Below, one piece after another: positions 1-7,391 of a stretch of 10,771 bases of DNA. Numbering within the stretch: the first letter of the stretch is position 1; every line of letters starts with the position of its first letter. The DNA comes from Bacillota bacterium (GTDB lineage Bacteria; Bacillota; Clostridia; Peptostreptococcales; Anaerovoracaceae). Location: assembly GCA_030527065.1 (NCBI GenBank), contig JAUNBO010000009.1, forward strand, positions 8,217 through 18,987, written 5' to 3'. Made by a program: the position numbers and the translations under genes. Under the pieces are notes generated by a model. The model was given only the letters and a program-made list of their open reading frames with translations, was not told the DNA's origin and did not search any database.

Positions 1-616
1 CCCCCGAGCCCCGGAAGGGCTCCACGGTGGCGGCGCCCTCTCCGCTGATGCCTTCCCTCTTCAGGACCTTTCCTATGGTCATGAAAAAGATGCGGCAGTC
101 CAACAGGAAAGAAATGTGCTCCACATACCAGAGGTCCAGCCGGAATTTCTCCTCCCAGGAGCAGGCGTTCCGGCCGTTCACCTGGGCCCAGCCCGTAAGC
201 CCGGGCCTTACCCTGTGGCGGCGGCGCTGCTCCTCATTATAAAGAGGAAGATACTCCGGCAGCAGAGGCCGGGGGCCCACTATGCTCATGTCTCCCCGGA
301 GGATGTTCCAGAGCTCCGGCAGCTCATCCAGGCTGGTGGCCCGGAGAAGGCGCCCGAACCGGGTCAGCCGTTCTTCGTCCGGCAGCAGATTTCCTTCCCC
401 GTCTCTGGCCTCCGTCATGCTGCGGAATTTATAGAGCAGAAAGATTTTTTCATTGAGCCCGGGCCGCCTTTGGCGAAAGACCACCGGCGCCCCCAGCTTC
501 GCCCGTATCAGCAGGGCCAGCAGCAGCAGCAGAGGCGAGAGAATTACCAGAGCCGCCAGGGACAGCAGGATATCCAGCCCCCGCTTCACAAAAATATCGT
601 AGATCCCCCTATCCAT
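1..616 (-). CDS. Bacterial sugar transferase (PglC/EpsL-like monotopic phosphoglycosyl transferase), 3' end cut by the window
   Basis: Predicted to transfer a sugar 1-phosphate from a UDP-sugar to undecaprenyl phosphate at the cytoplasmic membrane, the first step of a lipid-linked glycan. The visible 205 residues hold the whole family core: an N-terminal hydrophobic hairpin (about 14-38) with the Ser27-Pro28 typical of the re-entrant helix, VFRQRRPG (46-53), KFRSMT (63-68), the catalytic Asp-Glu pair in SLDELPEL (D97, E98), GDMSIVGPRPL (108-118) and RPGLTGWAQVNGRN (137-150). The family is usually about 200-230 residues, so only a few C-terminal residues should be missing. The ATG at 616 has AAGGAG 8 nt upstream and overlaps the end of the aminotransferase gene by 8 bp, so the two are probably translationally coupled. 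The neighbouring aminotransferase suggests a 4-amino-6-deoxy sugar such as a bacillosamine derivative as substrate, but that is inference. Confidence 0.93.
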   Translation of the reverse strand, partial: MDRGIYDIFVKRGLDILLSLAALVILSPLLLLLALLIRAKLGAPVVFRQRRPGLNEKIFLLYKFRSMTEARDGEGNLLPDEERLTRFGRLLRATSLDELPELWNILRGDMSIVGPRPLLPEYLPLYNEEQRRRHRVRPGLTGWAQVNGRNACSWEEKFRLDLWYVEHISFLLDCRIFFMTIGKVLKREGISGEGAATVEPFRGSG

Positions 617-1904
617 GCCACAGGCTCCTTATGATGCCGCAGACCCGTTCCAGATCCGATTCCGTCATCTTGGTATCGCTGGGGAGGCAAAGGCCCCGCT
701 CAAACAACGCCTGGGCCGTGCCGCCGTTGTCCACGTACCCGCAGCCGGCAAAAAAGGGCTGCAGATGCAGGGGCTTCCAGATGGGGCGGCTCTCGATGTT
801 CTCCCCTTCCAGGGCGTCCATCACCTGCGCCGGCTCCGGCGCGGCCTTTCCGGAAAGCCGTATGCAGGAAAGCCAGAAATTGGATCTCTGACAGCCGTAG
901 ACGGGCATCATTTCCAGCCCCGGCAGGTCTCCCAAGGCCCGGAAATAATATTCGTAGATAAATCGCTTTTGAACGATGCGTTCCTCCAGCACCTTCAGCT
1001 GCCCCCGCCCTATGCCGGCGGCCACGTTGCTCATCCGGTAATTGTAGCCTAGCTCGCTGTGCTGGTAGTGACGGGCCGGGTCCCGGCTCTGGGTGGCCCA
1101 GAAGCGGATCTTCGCCAGCCTTTCTTCCCCGTCCGGGCGGTTGCATACCAGTGCTCCTCCGCCGCCGGTGGTGATGATCTTGTTGCCGTTGAAGCTGAAG
1201 ACGCCGTAATCCCCTATGGTTCCCGTGAACTTTCCCGCAAGCGAACCGGCTCCGGCGCCCTCTTTCCGCCTCTGCTCCCCATGGTCCCCCGGGCTCCCGG
1301 GCTCCGGCAGCGCCGTGTATCTCGTCCCCAGGCTCTCCGCCGCATCTTCAATGAGAGCGGCTCCCCGCTCCCGGCACAGGGCTGCGATGGGCTCCAGCTC
1401 CGCCGCCAGGCCGTAGAGATGGGTCAGCACCACCGCTTTGGCCCGGGGATACGCCGCAAAGGCCCGCTCCAGCGCCGCCGGCGACATGTTCCAGGTATCC
1501 GGACAACTGTCTATAAACACGGGGCTGGCCCCCAGATACACGATGGGATTGGCCGAGGCCGCAAAGGTATGGGTGGAACAGAGCACCACATCTCCGGGGC
1601 CCACTCCGGCCCCCTTCAGCGCCAGATGCAGGGCCGCCGTGCCGGAGCTCAGAGCCGCCGCCCCGGGAACGCCCAGATAGGCGGCCAGCTCTTTTTCGAA
1701 GCCGTCCACATTGGGTCCCAGCGGCGCTATCCAGTTAGTATCGAAGGCCTCCTGCACATAGGCTTTCTCATAGCCCTGAGCGCTCATGTGAGGGGAGGAC
1801 AGGAAGATCCGGGGCCTGCGGGCCGCCGGGGCCCCGTCTTTTTCCGGCAGCGCTCCGCCGCCGCCTCCCCCCGGGCACGCTCTTTTACACCTTTCCTTTT
1901 CCAC
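609..1904 (-). CDS. DegT/DnrJ/EryC1/StrS-family PLP-dependent sugar aminotransferase (PglE/EpsN-like)
   Basis: Predicted to transaminate a UDP-4-keto-6-deoxy sugar, giving an amino sugar for cell-surface glycan or exopolysaccharide. Family signatures are RIFLSSPHM (32-40), FDTNWIAPLGPNVDGFE (54-70), SSGTAALHLAL (86-96), HTFAASANPIVYLGA (112-126), IEDAAESLG (185-193, PLP-ring Asp187) and DYGVFSFNGNKIITTGGGG (232-250) with Lys242 as the expected Schiff-base lysine. The start is a GTG at 1904 with AGGAGA 9 nt upstream, embedded in the last codons of murJ, leaving a 3 nt gap between genes. The next Met is residue 40, inside the conserved N-terminal motif, so the GTG is needed. At 431 residues it is longer than the usual 370-400. 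The excess lies in a Gly-rich N-terminal stretch (about 1-30) and a Gly/Pro/charged insertion (about 198-224) just before the PLP-lysine region. Catalytic motifs look intact. The exact sugar cannot be read from sequence. Confidence 0.93.
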   Translation of the reverse strand: MEKERCKRACPGGGGGGALPEKDGAPAARRPRIFLSSPHMSAQGYEKAYVQEAFDTNWIAPLGPNVDGFEKELAAYLGVPGAAALSSGTAALHLALKGAGVGPGDVVLCSTHTFAASANPIVYLGASPVFIDSCPDTWNMSPAALERAFAAYPRAKAVVLTHLYGLAAELEPIAALCRERGAALIEDAAESLGTRYTALPEPGSPGDHGEQRRKEGAGAGSLAGKFTGTIGDYGVFSFNGNKIITTGGGGALVCNRPDGEERLAKIRFWATQSRDPARHYQHSELGYNYRMSNVAAGIGRGQLKVLEERIVQKRFIYEYYFRALGDLPGLEMMPVYGCQRSNFWLSCIRLSGKAAPEPAQVMDALEGENIESRPIWKPLHLQPFFAGCGYVDNGGTAQALFERGLCLPSDTKMTESDLERVCGIIRSLWHG

Positions 1905-1907
1905 GGC

Positions 1908-3467
1908 TCACTTTCTCCTTTTCAATATTTGACGGACAAAGGTCAATTCCTCTATTTGCAACAATTTCAACAATCCCAGATAGACCAGGCCCGCCAGGGC
2001 CACCACCGCCATCAGAGCCACCGCCCGGGGCATCCATATGGTGGCCTGAATGAGCCGGAAGACCCCGTAGGAGCAGGCCACCGCCGCCACCGCCGCCCCT
2101 GTGATCTTCCCGATCTTGACCATGGAACCTACAATGACCACCTCCGGATATTTTTTTCTTATTCCATAGTACAGCAGCAAAGAATTGCACAGGGCCGCCA
2201 GGCTGGTGGCCAGGGCCAGGCCGCAGTGAGCCATGCTCCGAATCAGAAGCAGGTTCAGCGCCACATTGATCACCACGCCTGCGGCGCCGTAAATCACCGG
2301 CGTCTTCATGTTATGCCTGGAATAATAGGTCTGGACAAAGAGGCCGTTCAGAGCGGCGGGCAGCATGCCTATGGCATAGAAGAACAGGGCCTGCCCCGTC
2401 ATATCGGTGGCGCTGAGATCGAAGGCCCCCCTCTCATACACTGCCTGGACGATCTCCTGGCTGTAAAGCAGAAGTCCCAGGGTGGAAGGGACCAGAATGA
2501 TATACAGCAGATGGAAGCCCGTGTTCACCATATCGCCGAAACGGCCCTCTTCCCGGAGAGAATAGGCCTGAGTCATTTTGGGATAGATGATGGTGGTGAT
2601 AATGGTAGTAGTGAGGCCCGTCACCAGGCCCATGATCAGATGGCCGTAATTCAGTGCGGAGACGCTGCCCTCAGGCAGCCCGGAGGCCAGCATCCGGTCC
2701 ACAAAAAGGTTGATCTGCCCGATGTAGCTTCCTATGAACACCGGCAGGGACAGGGCGAAGACCTTCTTCACCGTCTCTCCGAAGGCAAACACAGGCCGGT
2801 AGCGCATCCCGTATTTCCGGGACCAGCCGCTTACGATGAGCAGGCGGATGGCATAGCCCAGCAAGCTGCCGAAAATCAGGTAGTAATGACTGGTAAAGTA
2901 GCTGATCAGGATAACGGCTATCACAGCCGCATTCTGCACATAGCCCGTGACCACCTGAAGCAGAAAAACGCCTTTATACTGTAAAAATGCATCCAGCAGG
3001 CTTGCGGTGGACGTGAAGAGCACCCACGAAAAACTCACCTTCACATAAAATGAGGTGAGGGCCGCCGTTTCTCCGGTGAAGCCCCGGGCAAAGATGCTCA
3101 CGATCTGATCGGAAAGCAGCAGTCCCGTGAGGGAAGACACCAAAGAGACCAGGATCAGCAGGTTCATCACCTGATTGGTGAAGAGAAGGCCCTCCTCCCG
3201 GCTTTTGGTTTCCGTGAGCTTGGAGAACAGGGGCATATAAGCCACGGCCACGGCTCCGAAGATGCCTCCGAAGATCATGCCGGGGATGTTGTTCGCCATC
3301 ACATAGGCGTCGGTGATATAGCTGGCGCCGAAGCAGGCGGCCATAATCATTTCCCGGATGAAGCCCAGGAGCTTGGAGCCCAGGGTGAGGACAGCCATGA
3401 GCATGGCCGTCTGGGCAGCCGTCCGCATTCCTTTCCGGGAGCTTTCTGTTGTGTTCAAATCCACCAT
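1908..3467 (-). CDS. murJ: MurJ/MviN-family lipid flippase
   Basis: A MOP-superfamily integral membrane protein of about 519 residues. MurJ flips undecaprenyl-linked lipid II across the cytoplasmic membrane for peptidoglycan synthesis. The sequence has about 14 hydrophobic segments spread over its whole length and typical MurJ elements: LGSKLLGFIREMIMAACFG near the N-terminus, TDAYVMANNIPG, VFIGSYIGQINLFVDRMLASGL mid-protein, and the repeated-half pattern ending with AVALMAVVALAGLVYLGLL. It starts an operon with a sugar aminotransferase and a sugar transferase, so a role in exporting another undecaprenyl-linked glycan is possible; sequence alone does not separate the two. The start is uncertain. 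The ATG at 3467 has only a weak AGAGG about 12 nt upstream, and a second in-frame ATG at 3428 (residue 14) sits directly against GGAAAGGA and would give an N-terminus closer to many family members. Confidence 0.92.
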   Translation of the reverse strand: MVDLNTTESSRKGMRTAAQTAMLMAVLTLGSKLLGFIREMIMAACFGASYITDAYVMANNIPGMIFGGIFGAVAVAYMPLFSKLTETKSREEGLLFTNQVMNLLILVSLVSSLTGLLLSDQIVSIFARGFTGETAALTSFYVKVSFSWVLFTSTASLLDAFLQYKGVFLLQVVTGYVQNAAVIAVILISYFTSHYYLIFGSLLGYAIRLLIVSGWSRKYGMRYRPVFAFGETVKKVFALSLPVFIGSYIGQINLFVDRMLASGLPEGSVSALNYGHLIMGLVTGLTTTIITTIIYPKMTQAYSLREEGRFGDMVNTGFHLLYIILVPSTLGLLLYSQEIVQAVYERGAFDLSATDMTGQALFFYAIGMLPAALNGLFVQTYYSRHNMKTPVIYGAAGVVINVALNLLLIRSMAHCGLALATSLAALCNSLLLYYGIRKKYPEVVIVGSMVKIGKITGAAVAAVACSYGVFRLIQATIWMPRAVALMAVVALAGLVYLGLLKLLQIEELTFVRQILKRRK

Positions 3468-3473
3468 GCTTAA

Positions 3474-3502
3474 AGGATACCTCTTTTTGCATGAGAAAGC
3501 AA
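3474..3502 (-). promoter_or_regulatory. Possible sigma-A promoter for the murJ operon
   Basis: Reading the minus strand, TTGCTT (3502-3497) and TATCCT (3479-3474) are separated by exactly 17 nt. Each hexamer matches four of the six consensus bases. Transcription would begin around 3467, at or beside the upstream murJ ATG, giving either a leaderless message or use of the second ATG at 3428. It is the only plausible promoter I see in the gap between hydF and murJ. The match is moderate and could be chance. Confidence 0.35.
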
Positions 3503-3541
3503 GAGTAACAGCCCTTCTGAAACCGGCGGGGATTCCACCCG

Positions 3542-3597
3542 GTTACTTTTCACGGGAGCCAGGGGGGCGGCCCGCCGGACCGGCGCCCTATGAATAG
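3542..3597. repeat. Dispersed palindromic repeat, copy A (end of hydF)
   Basis: On the plus strand this starts with GTTACTTTTCACGGG (3542-3556), continues with a GCC and G-run like copy B, and ends with CGCCCTATGAATAG (3584-3597). Both ends are shared base for base with the copy at 8587-8625, in the same orientation. The two ends are imperfect inverted repeats of each other, so the unit can fold as a long hairpin. Flanking CCCGG and CCGG bases at about 3538-3541 and 3601-3604 extend the pairing. Copy A has about 17 extra GC-rich bases in its centre. The right arm overlaps the last hydF codons and its TAG stop. No U-run follows the hairpin on either strand, so it is not a classical intrinsic terminator. 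I infer a genome-wide repeat family of the REP/MITE-like kind, but only two copies can be seen here. Confidence 0.72.
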
Positions 3598-4802
3598 CAA
3601 CCCGGCAGGTTCCCGTCTGAAAGGCCCAGGGGCTCTATGGAACGCCGGAGGATGCCTTTCATGTGGGCGATGGCGGTGCCGTAATTGGTAAAAGCCACGC
3701 CGGCGTCCACAGCGCACTTCATCCGGTACCGCATCTCTCTCTCATTGACCATGCAGCCGCCGCAGTGGAGGACCAACTTATATGGAGAAAGGTCCTCCGG
3801 GAATTCTGTTCCTGAAGACGTTGCGAAGCAGAGCTCCTTTCCGGTATGGGCCCTGATCCATTTGGGAAGCTTCACCGTACCGATGTCCTCACACTGCCGG
3901 TGATGGGTACAGCCCTCCGAGATCAGCACCCGGTCCCCGTCCTCCAGACGGTCCAGAGCGTACACACCTTTCACCGCCGTTTCCAGGAATCCCTTGTACC
4001 TGGCCATCAGAATAGAAAAGGAAGTGAGAGGGACGTCCTCCGGCGTATCCCGCGCCACGGCTTCAAAGACCTGGCTGTCGGTGATGACCAGCCGGGGCTT
4101 CTTCGCCAGGTCCTTCAGGGCCTGGGCCAAAGTATTTTCCCTGGTCACCAGGGCCGTGGCCCCGGCCTCCAGCACATCCCTTATCATCTGCTGCTGGGGG
4201 AGGATCAGCCGCCCTTTGGGAGCGGCGCTGTCTATGGGCACCACCAGCACCGTCAGATCTCCCGGCAGGAGCAGGTCTCCCACCAGCCTCCGCTCCGGGC
4301 CCCCGGAAGGGACCAGCCGGGCGATCCTCTCCTTCAATTCAAAAATGCCAGTCCCCTCTGTGGCGCTGACGGAAATCTCCTTCTCCCCTCTTTCCGGCCC
4401 CTCCCTCAGCAGGTCCTGTTTGTTGTAAATAATAAGGTAGGGAAGTTCCTTGTCCTGAAAGAGATTTACCAGCTCCCGGTCTCCTTCTTTCATTCCCTCG
4501 GCGGCGTCCACCACCAGCAAAGCAATGTCCGTCTTGTTGAGGACCTGCTTCGTTTTGGCTATGCGCAGCCGGCCCAGAGCCCCTTCATCGTCTATGCCCG
4601 GCGTATCTATGATGACCACAGGCCCCAGGGGCAAAAGCTCCATGGCCTTATAGACCGGGTCCGTAGTGGTCCCTTTTATCTCCGATACGATGGCCAGTTC
4701 CTGGCCTGTCACGGCGTTCACCACGCTGGACTTCCCGGCGTTCCGCCTGCCGAAAAAGCCGATGTGCACTCTGTTGGCCAGCGGCGTTTCATTCATCGTC
4801 AT
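3588..4802 (-). CDS. hydF: [FeFe]-hydrogenase maturation GTPase HydF
   Basis: HydF is the scaffold that receives the 2Fe precursor built with HydG and HydE and delivers it to apo-HydA. With the chosen ATG at 4802 the protein is 404 residues. The N-terminal GTPase has P-loop GRRNAGKS (18-25), DTPG (66-69) and NKQD (127-130). A middle dimerisation region follows. The C-terminal iron-sulfur domain has the family pattern CTH (Cys298, His300), then HCGGC (His346, Cys347, Cys350). I prefer 4802 over the upstream in-frame ATG at 4847 because the latter lies inside hydG, while 4802 is preceded by the purine-rich AAGGGGGGAAGGG and begins 13 nt after the hydG stop. ATG 4796 is another option. The protein ends with an extra tail (NLPGCYS) whose last codons and TAG stop fall within the dispersed repeat. 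Confidence 0.96.
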   Translation of the reverse strand: MTMNETPLANRVHIGFFGRRNAGKSSVVNAVTGQELAIVSEIKGTTTDPVYKAMELLPLGPVVIIDTPGIDDEGALGRLRIAKTKQVLNKTDIALLVVDAAEGMKEGDRELVNLFQDKELPYLIIYNKQDLLREGPERGEKEISVSATEGTGIFELKERIARLVPSGGPERRLVGDLLLPGDLTVLVVPIDSAAPKGRLILPQQQMIRDVLEAGATALVTRENTLAQALKDLAKKPRLVITDSQVFEAVARDTPEDVPLTSFSILMARYKGFLETAVKGVYALDRLEDGDRVLISEGCTHHRQCEDIGTVKLPKWIRAHTGKELCFATSSGTEFPEDLSPYKLVLHCGGCMVNEREMRYRMKCAVDAGVAFTNYGTAIAHMKGILRRSIEPLGLSDGNLPGCYS

Positions 4803-4815
4803 GACCCTTCCCCCC

Positions 4816-6255
4816 TTAAAAGCGGAAATCCCGCCGTCCCTCTTCAATGGCCGCCAGATGCTCCCGGGCCAGCCTGCGGACCTTCTCGTGGCCTACGTTT
4901 TCCAGTTCTGCGGCAATGAGCGCCTCCCCCACTTTCCGGGTGTCGGGAGCTGCGTAGTCCATCAGGTACTCCTTCAGGGTGATGAGGGCGTTGGGCTGGC
5001 AGCAGTTCTGTATCTGCCCGGTCTTGCACAGGGACATGAACCGGTCCCCGGTGCGCCCTTCCCGGTAGCAGGCGGTGCAGAAGGAAGGAATGTGGCCGGC
5101 CTCCATCAGCCAGCGTATCACCTCGTCCAGGCTTCTCTGGTCGGAGACGTTGAATTGCTCCGTATCCGTGGGCCGCTGCTCCTCCGTGTAGCCGCCTACG
5201 GTGGTCCGGGAAGCGCCGCTGATCTGGGAGACCCCCAGGCGCAGGACCTTTTCCCGCACCGCCTGACTCTCCCGGGTGGAAATGATCATTCCTGTATAAG
5301 GCACCGCAATGCGTATCAGGGCACAGAGCCTGGCAAAGGTCTCGTCACTGATGCCGTTGTCGAAGGCAGCCGGGTCTATGCCGTCGGCAGGCTTCACCCG
5401 GGGGACGCTTATGGTATGGGGCCCCACTCCGAAAGCCGCCTCCAGGTGCTCCGCATGCATCAGCAGGCCGCAGAGCTCGTATTTGTAAAGCTCCAGGCCG
5501 AACAGGACCCCCAGCCCCACGTCGTCCACGCCTCCCTGCATAGCCCTGTCATGGGCTTCGGTGTGATAGGCGTAATTGCTTTTTGGCCCTGTGGGGTGAA
5601 GCCGCCGGTAGCTTTCCTTATGATAGGTCTCCTGGAAAAGAATATAGGTGCCTATGCCCGCTTCCTTCAATTTTCTGTAATTCTCCACTGTGGTGGCGGC
5701 GATGTTCACGTTCACCCGGCGGATGGCCCCGTTTTTATGCTTGATGGAGTAGATGGTGTCTATGCTTTCCAGAATGTACTCTATGGGGTTGTGGACCGGG
5801 TCCTCTCCCGCCTCTATGGCCAGCCGTTTGTGCCCCGTGTCCTGAAGGGCCGTCACCTCGGCCCGGATCTCCTCCTGGGTGAGCTTTTTCCGGGGGATGT
5901 GTCTGTTGCAGCTGTGATAGGGGCAGTAGAGGCAGCCGTTGATGCAGTAGTTGGAAAGATAGAGGGGGGCGAAGATGACTATGCGCTTCCCGTAGAATTG
6001 GAGCTTTATCTCCTCCGCCAGAGCGTACATGCGCTCCAGGACCTCCGGGTCCTCGCAGGCCAGAAGCACGGAGGCCTCCCGGTGGGAAAGGCCGGCGCAG
6101 GATATGCCCTGCTCCGTTTTTTTCGGAGCGGCTTTCTGCAAAAGGCTCTCTATGAGCTCTTTGTCGTCCTTGTGGGCCTCGGCGTAGGCCAGGCTTTCCA
6201 GAATCTCCTGATGGTCTATGAATTCTTCGGCGATAAGTGATTTGGGATCGTACAT
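4816..6255 (-). CDS. hydG: [FeFe]-hydrogenase H-cluster radical SAM maturase HydG
   Basis: HydG cleaves tyrosine to p-cresol and converts the rest into CO and cyanide, forming an Fe(CO)2CN synthon for the H-cluster. The 479-residue protein has the radical-SAM motif CINGCLYC (Cys104, Cys108, Cys111). Its C-terminal auxiliary-cluster domain has CTAC (Cys393, Cys396) and Cys410 in FMSLCKTG. The motif GPHTISVPR (278-286) contains the conserved His280. Length is normal for HydG, which is longer than its tyrosine-lyase relative ThiH, and the auxiliary-cluster cysteines separate the two. The ATG at 6255 has AAAGGAGA 6 nt upstream. A 104-nt gap separates it from hydE. That gap is AT-richer near hydE, with TATATT on the minus strand but no good -35 partner, so an internal promoter is not supported. 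hydF follows after 13 nt. Confidence 0.97.
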   Translation of the reverse strand: MYDPKSLIAEEFIDHQEILESLAYAEAHKDDKELIESLLQKAAPKKTEQGISCAGLSHREASVLLACEDPEVLERMYALAEEIKLQFYGKRIVIFAPLYLSNYCINGCLYCPYHSCNRHIPRKKLTQEEIRAEVTALQDTGHKRLAIEAGEDPVHNPIEYILESIDTIYSIKHKNGAIRRVNVNIAATTVENYRKLKEAGIGTYILFQETYHKESYRRLHPTGPKSNYAYHTEAHDRAMQGGVDDVGLGVLFGLELYKYELCGLLMHAEHLEAAFGVGPHTISVPRVKPADGIDPAAFDNGISDETFARLCALIRIAVPYTGMIISTRESQAVREKVLRLGVSQISGASRTTVGGYTEEQRPTDTEQFNVSDQRSLDEVIRWLMEAGHIPSFCTACYREGRTGDRFMSLCKTGQIQNCCQPNALITLKEYLMDYAAPDTRKVGEALIAAELENVGHEKVRRLAREHLAAIEEGRRDFRF

Positions 6256-6359
6256 GATGGTTCTCCTTTCTTGCGGGTCAGAAACACTTCCCCGTCAGCA
6301 CCGCTCCGCCGGCTGAAGGTTCGATTGGCGAAGCAATATAAAAAGCTATCTGATACGGC

Positions 6360-7391
6360 TCATGGTTTCCGATGGTCCCCTCTGGAAACCACAGCCTGAT
6401 ATCCTGTTTTCTCCAGGCGGCGGGCCAGCTCTTCCAGCCCCCCGGCCTCTTCCGCTCCCGTGTTCAGCTTGTTGTCGTAGAGCATATAGTTTTCCCGGGC
6501 CTCCGGCGGCGACAGGTTGGGCATCACCACATTGGCTCCGTGAAGGATCCCCAGCTCCCGCCCCTCCGGATGGAGGGTGCCCAGAGCGGTGGTGGCGGGC
6601 AGCAGGACGCGGGGCAGCAGCAGCCGCACCAGGGCCAGGAGACGCAGGGTAAGGGTCAGGCTCCCGGCCGGCCGGTCTCCAAAGGGGGTCTCCCCGTGAG
6701 GAAGGAAGGGCCCTATGCCCACCATCTCCGGCTCAAATTCCCGGATGAAGCGCAGGTCCCGGACCAGGGCGGCGGTGGTCTGGCCGGGAGAGCCCACCAT
6801 AAAGCCGCAGCCGGTCTGGTAGCCCAGCTCCTTCAGCTGATACAGGCAGGCCATCCTGTTATCGAAGGACATGGCCGCCGGATGGAGCCGCCCGTAATGC
6901 TCTCTGTCCGCCGTTTCGTGACGGAGCAGATACCGGTCCGCTCCCGCCTCCCGCAGTCTTCTGTAGCTCTCCCGGCTCCTTTCGCCAAGAGAGAGGGTGA
7001 GGGCGCAGTCGGGCCAGCGGCTCTTGATGCTCTCCACTATGGGGCAGAGGACGCTGTCGGTGAAGGCCGGGTCCTCGCCTCCCTGAAGGACAAAGGTACG
7101 AAAGCCCAGGCGGTAGCCTCTTTCACAGCAGGCCAGGATCTCTTCCGGGCTGAGCCTGTAGCGCCGGACCCGGCGGTTTCCCGCCCGGATGCCGCAGTAC
7201 AGGCAGTTGTTCCCGCAGTAATTGGTCAGCTCTATCAGGCCCCGGAGGTAGACCTCTCTGCCGTAATGGGCTATTCGCACCTTCTCGGCCCTTTCCCGCA
7301 GATACTCCCCTTCTCCGCCTTCTATCAGGAGGCCCAGTTCCCCGTCCGAAAGGCTTACACCTTCCGCCAGCTTGTCTATGAGCGCTTTCAT
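6360..7391 (-). CDS. hydE: [FeFe]-hydrogenase H-cluster radical SAM maturase HydE
   Basis: HydE is the second radical-SAM enzyme of H-cluster assembly and acts on the HydG-derived iron-cysteine synthon to help form the bridging dithiolate. The 343-residue protein carries the [4Fe-4S] motif CGNNCLYC (Cys59, Cys63, Cys66), followed by a GGEDP motif (about 104-108) and the typical TIM-barrel strand motifs HETAD, GFMVGSPGQT and GIGPFLPH. The C-terminal ANVVMPNLSP segment is family-typical. The region after it has no cysteines, so the optional second cluster described in some HydE proteins is absent; that cluster is known not to be essential. Biotin synthase and PylB are relatives, but gene context with hydG and hydF settles the call. 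The ATG at 7391 overlaps the TGA of the preceding gene (ATGA) and has no Shine-Dalgarno of its own, implying translational coupling. Confidence 0.96.
   Translation of the reverse strand: MKALIDKLAEGVSLSDGELGLLIEGGEGEYLRERAEKVRIAHYGREVYLRGLIELTNYCGNNCLYCGIRAGNRRVRRYRLSPEEILACCERGYRLGFRTFVLQGGEDPAFTDSVLCPIVESIKSRWPDCALTLSLGERSRESYRRLREAGADRYLLRHETADREHYGRLHPAAMSFDNRMACLYQLKELGYQTGCGFMVGSPGQTTAALVRDLRFIREFEPEMVGIGPFLPHGETPFGDRPAGSLTLTLRLLALVRLLLPRVLLPATTALGTLHPEGRELGILHGANVVMPNLSPPEARENYMLYDNKLNTGAEEAGGLEELARRLEKTGYQAVVSRGDHRKP

Noticed and set aside
1059..2984. Open frame of 641 codons on the plus strand
   Set aside because: It lies antisense to the aminotransferase and murJ, whose family motifs are unmistakable. 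Its translation is rich in His, Gln, Arg and Gly with no recognisable domain, typical of an antisense frame in GC-rich coding DNA.
2974..3492. Second minus-strand frame overlapping the murJ 5' end
   Set aside because: Out-of-frame shadow of murJ with an Arg/His/Gly-rich translation and no membrane segments.
3468..3587. Intrinsic terminator after hydF
   Set aside because: GC-rich self-pairing is present within the repeat, but no U-run follows on the minus strand.
6256..6359. Possible promoter or small RNA between hydE and hydG
   Set aside because: A TATATT is present but no -35 hexamer lies at suitable spacing, and no U-tailed hairpin was seen, so the gap is treated as untranslated operon spacer.
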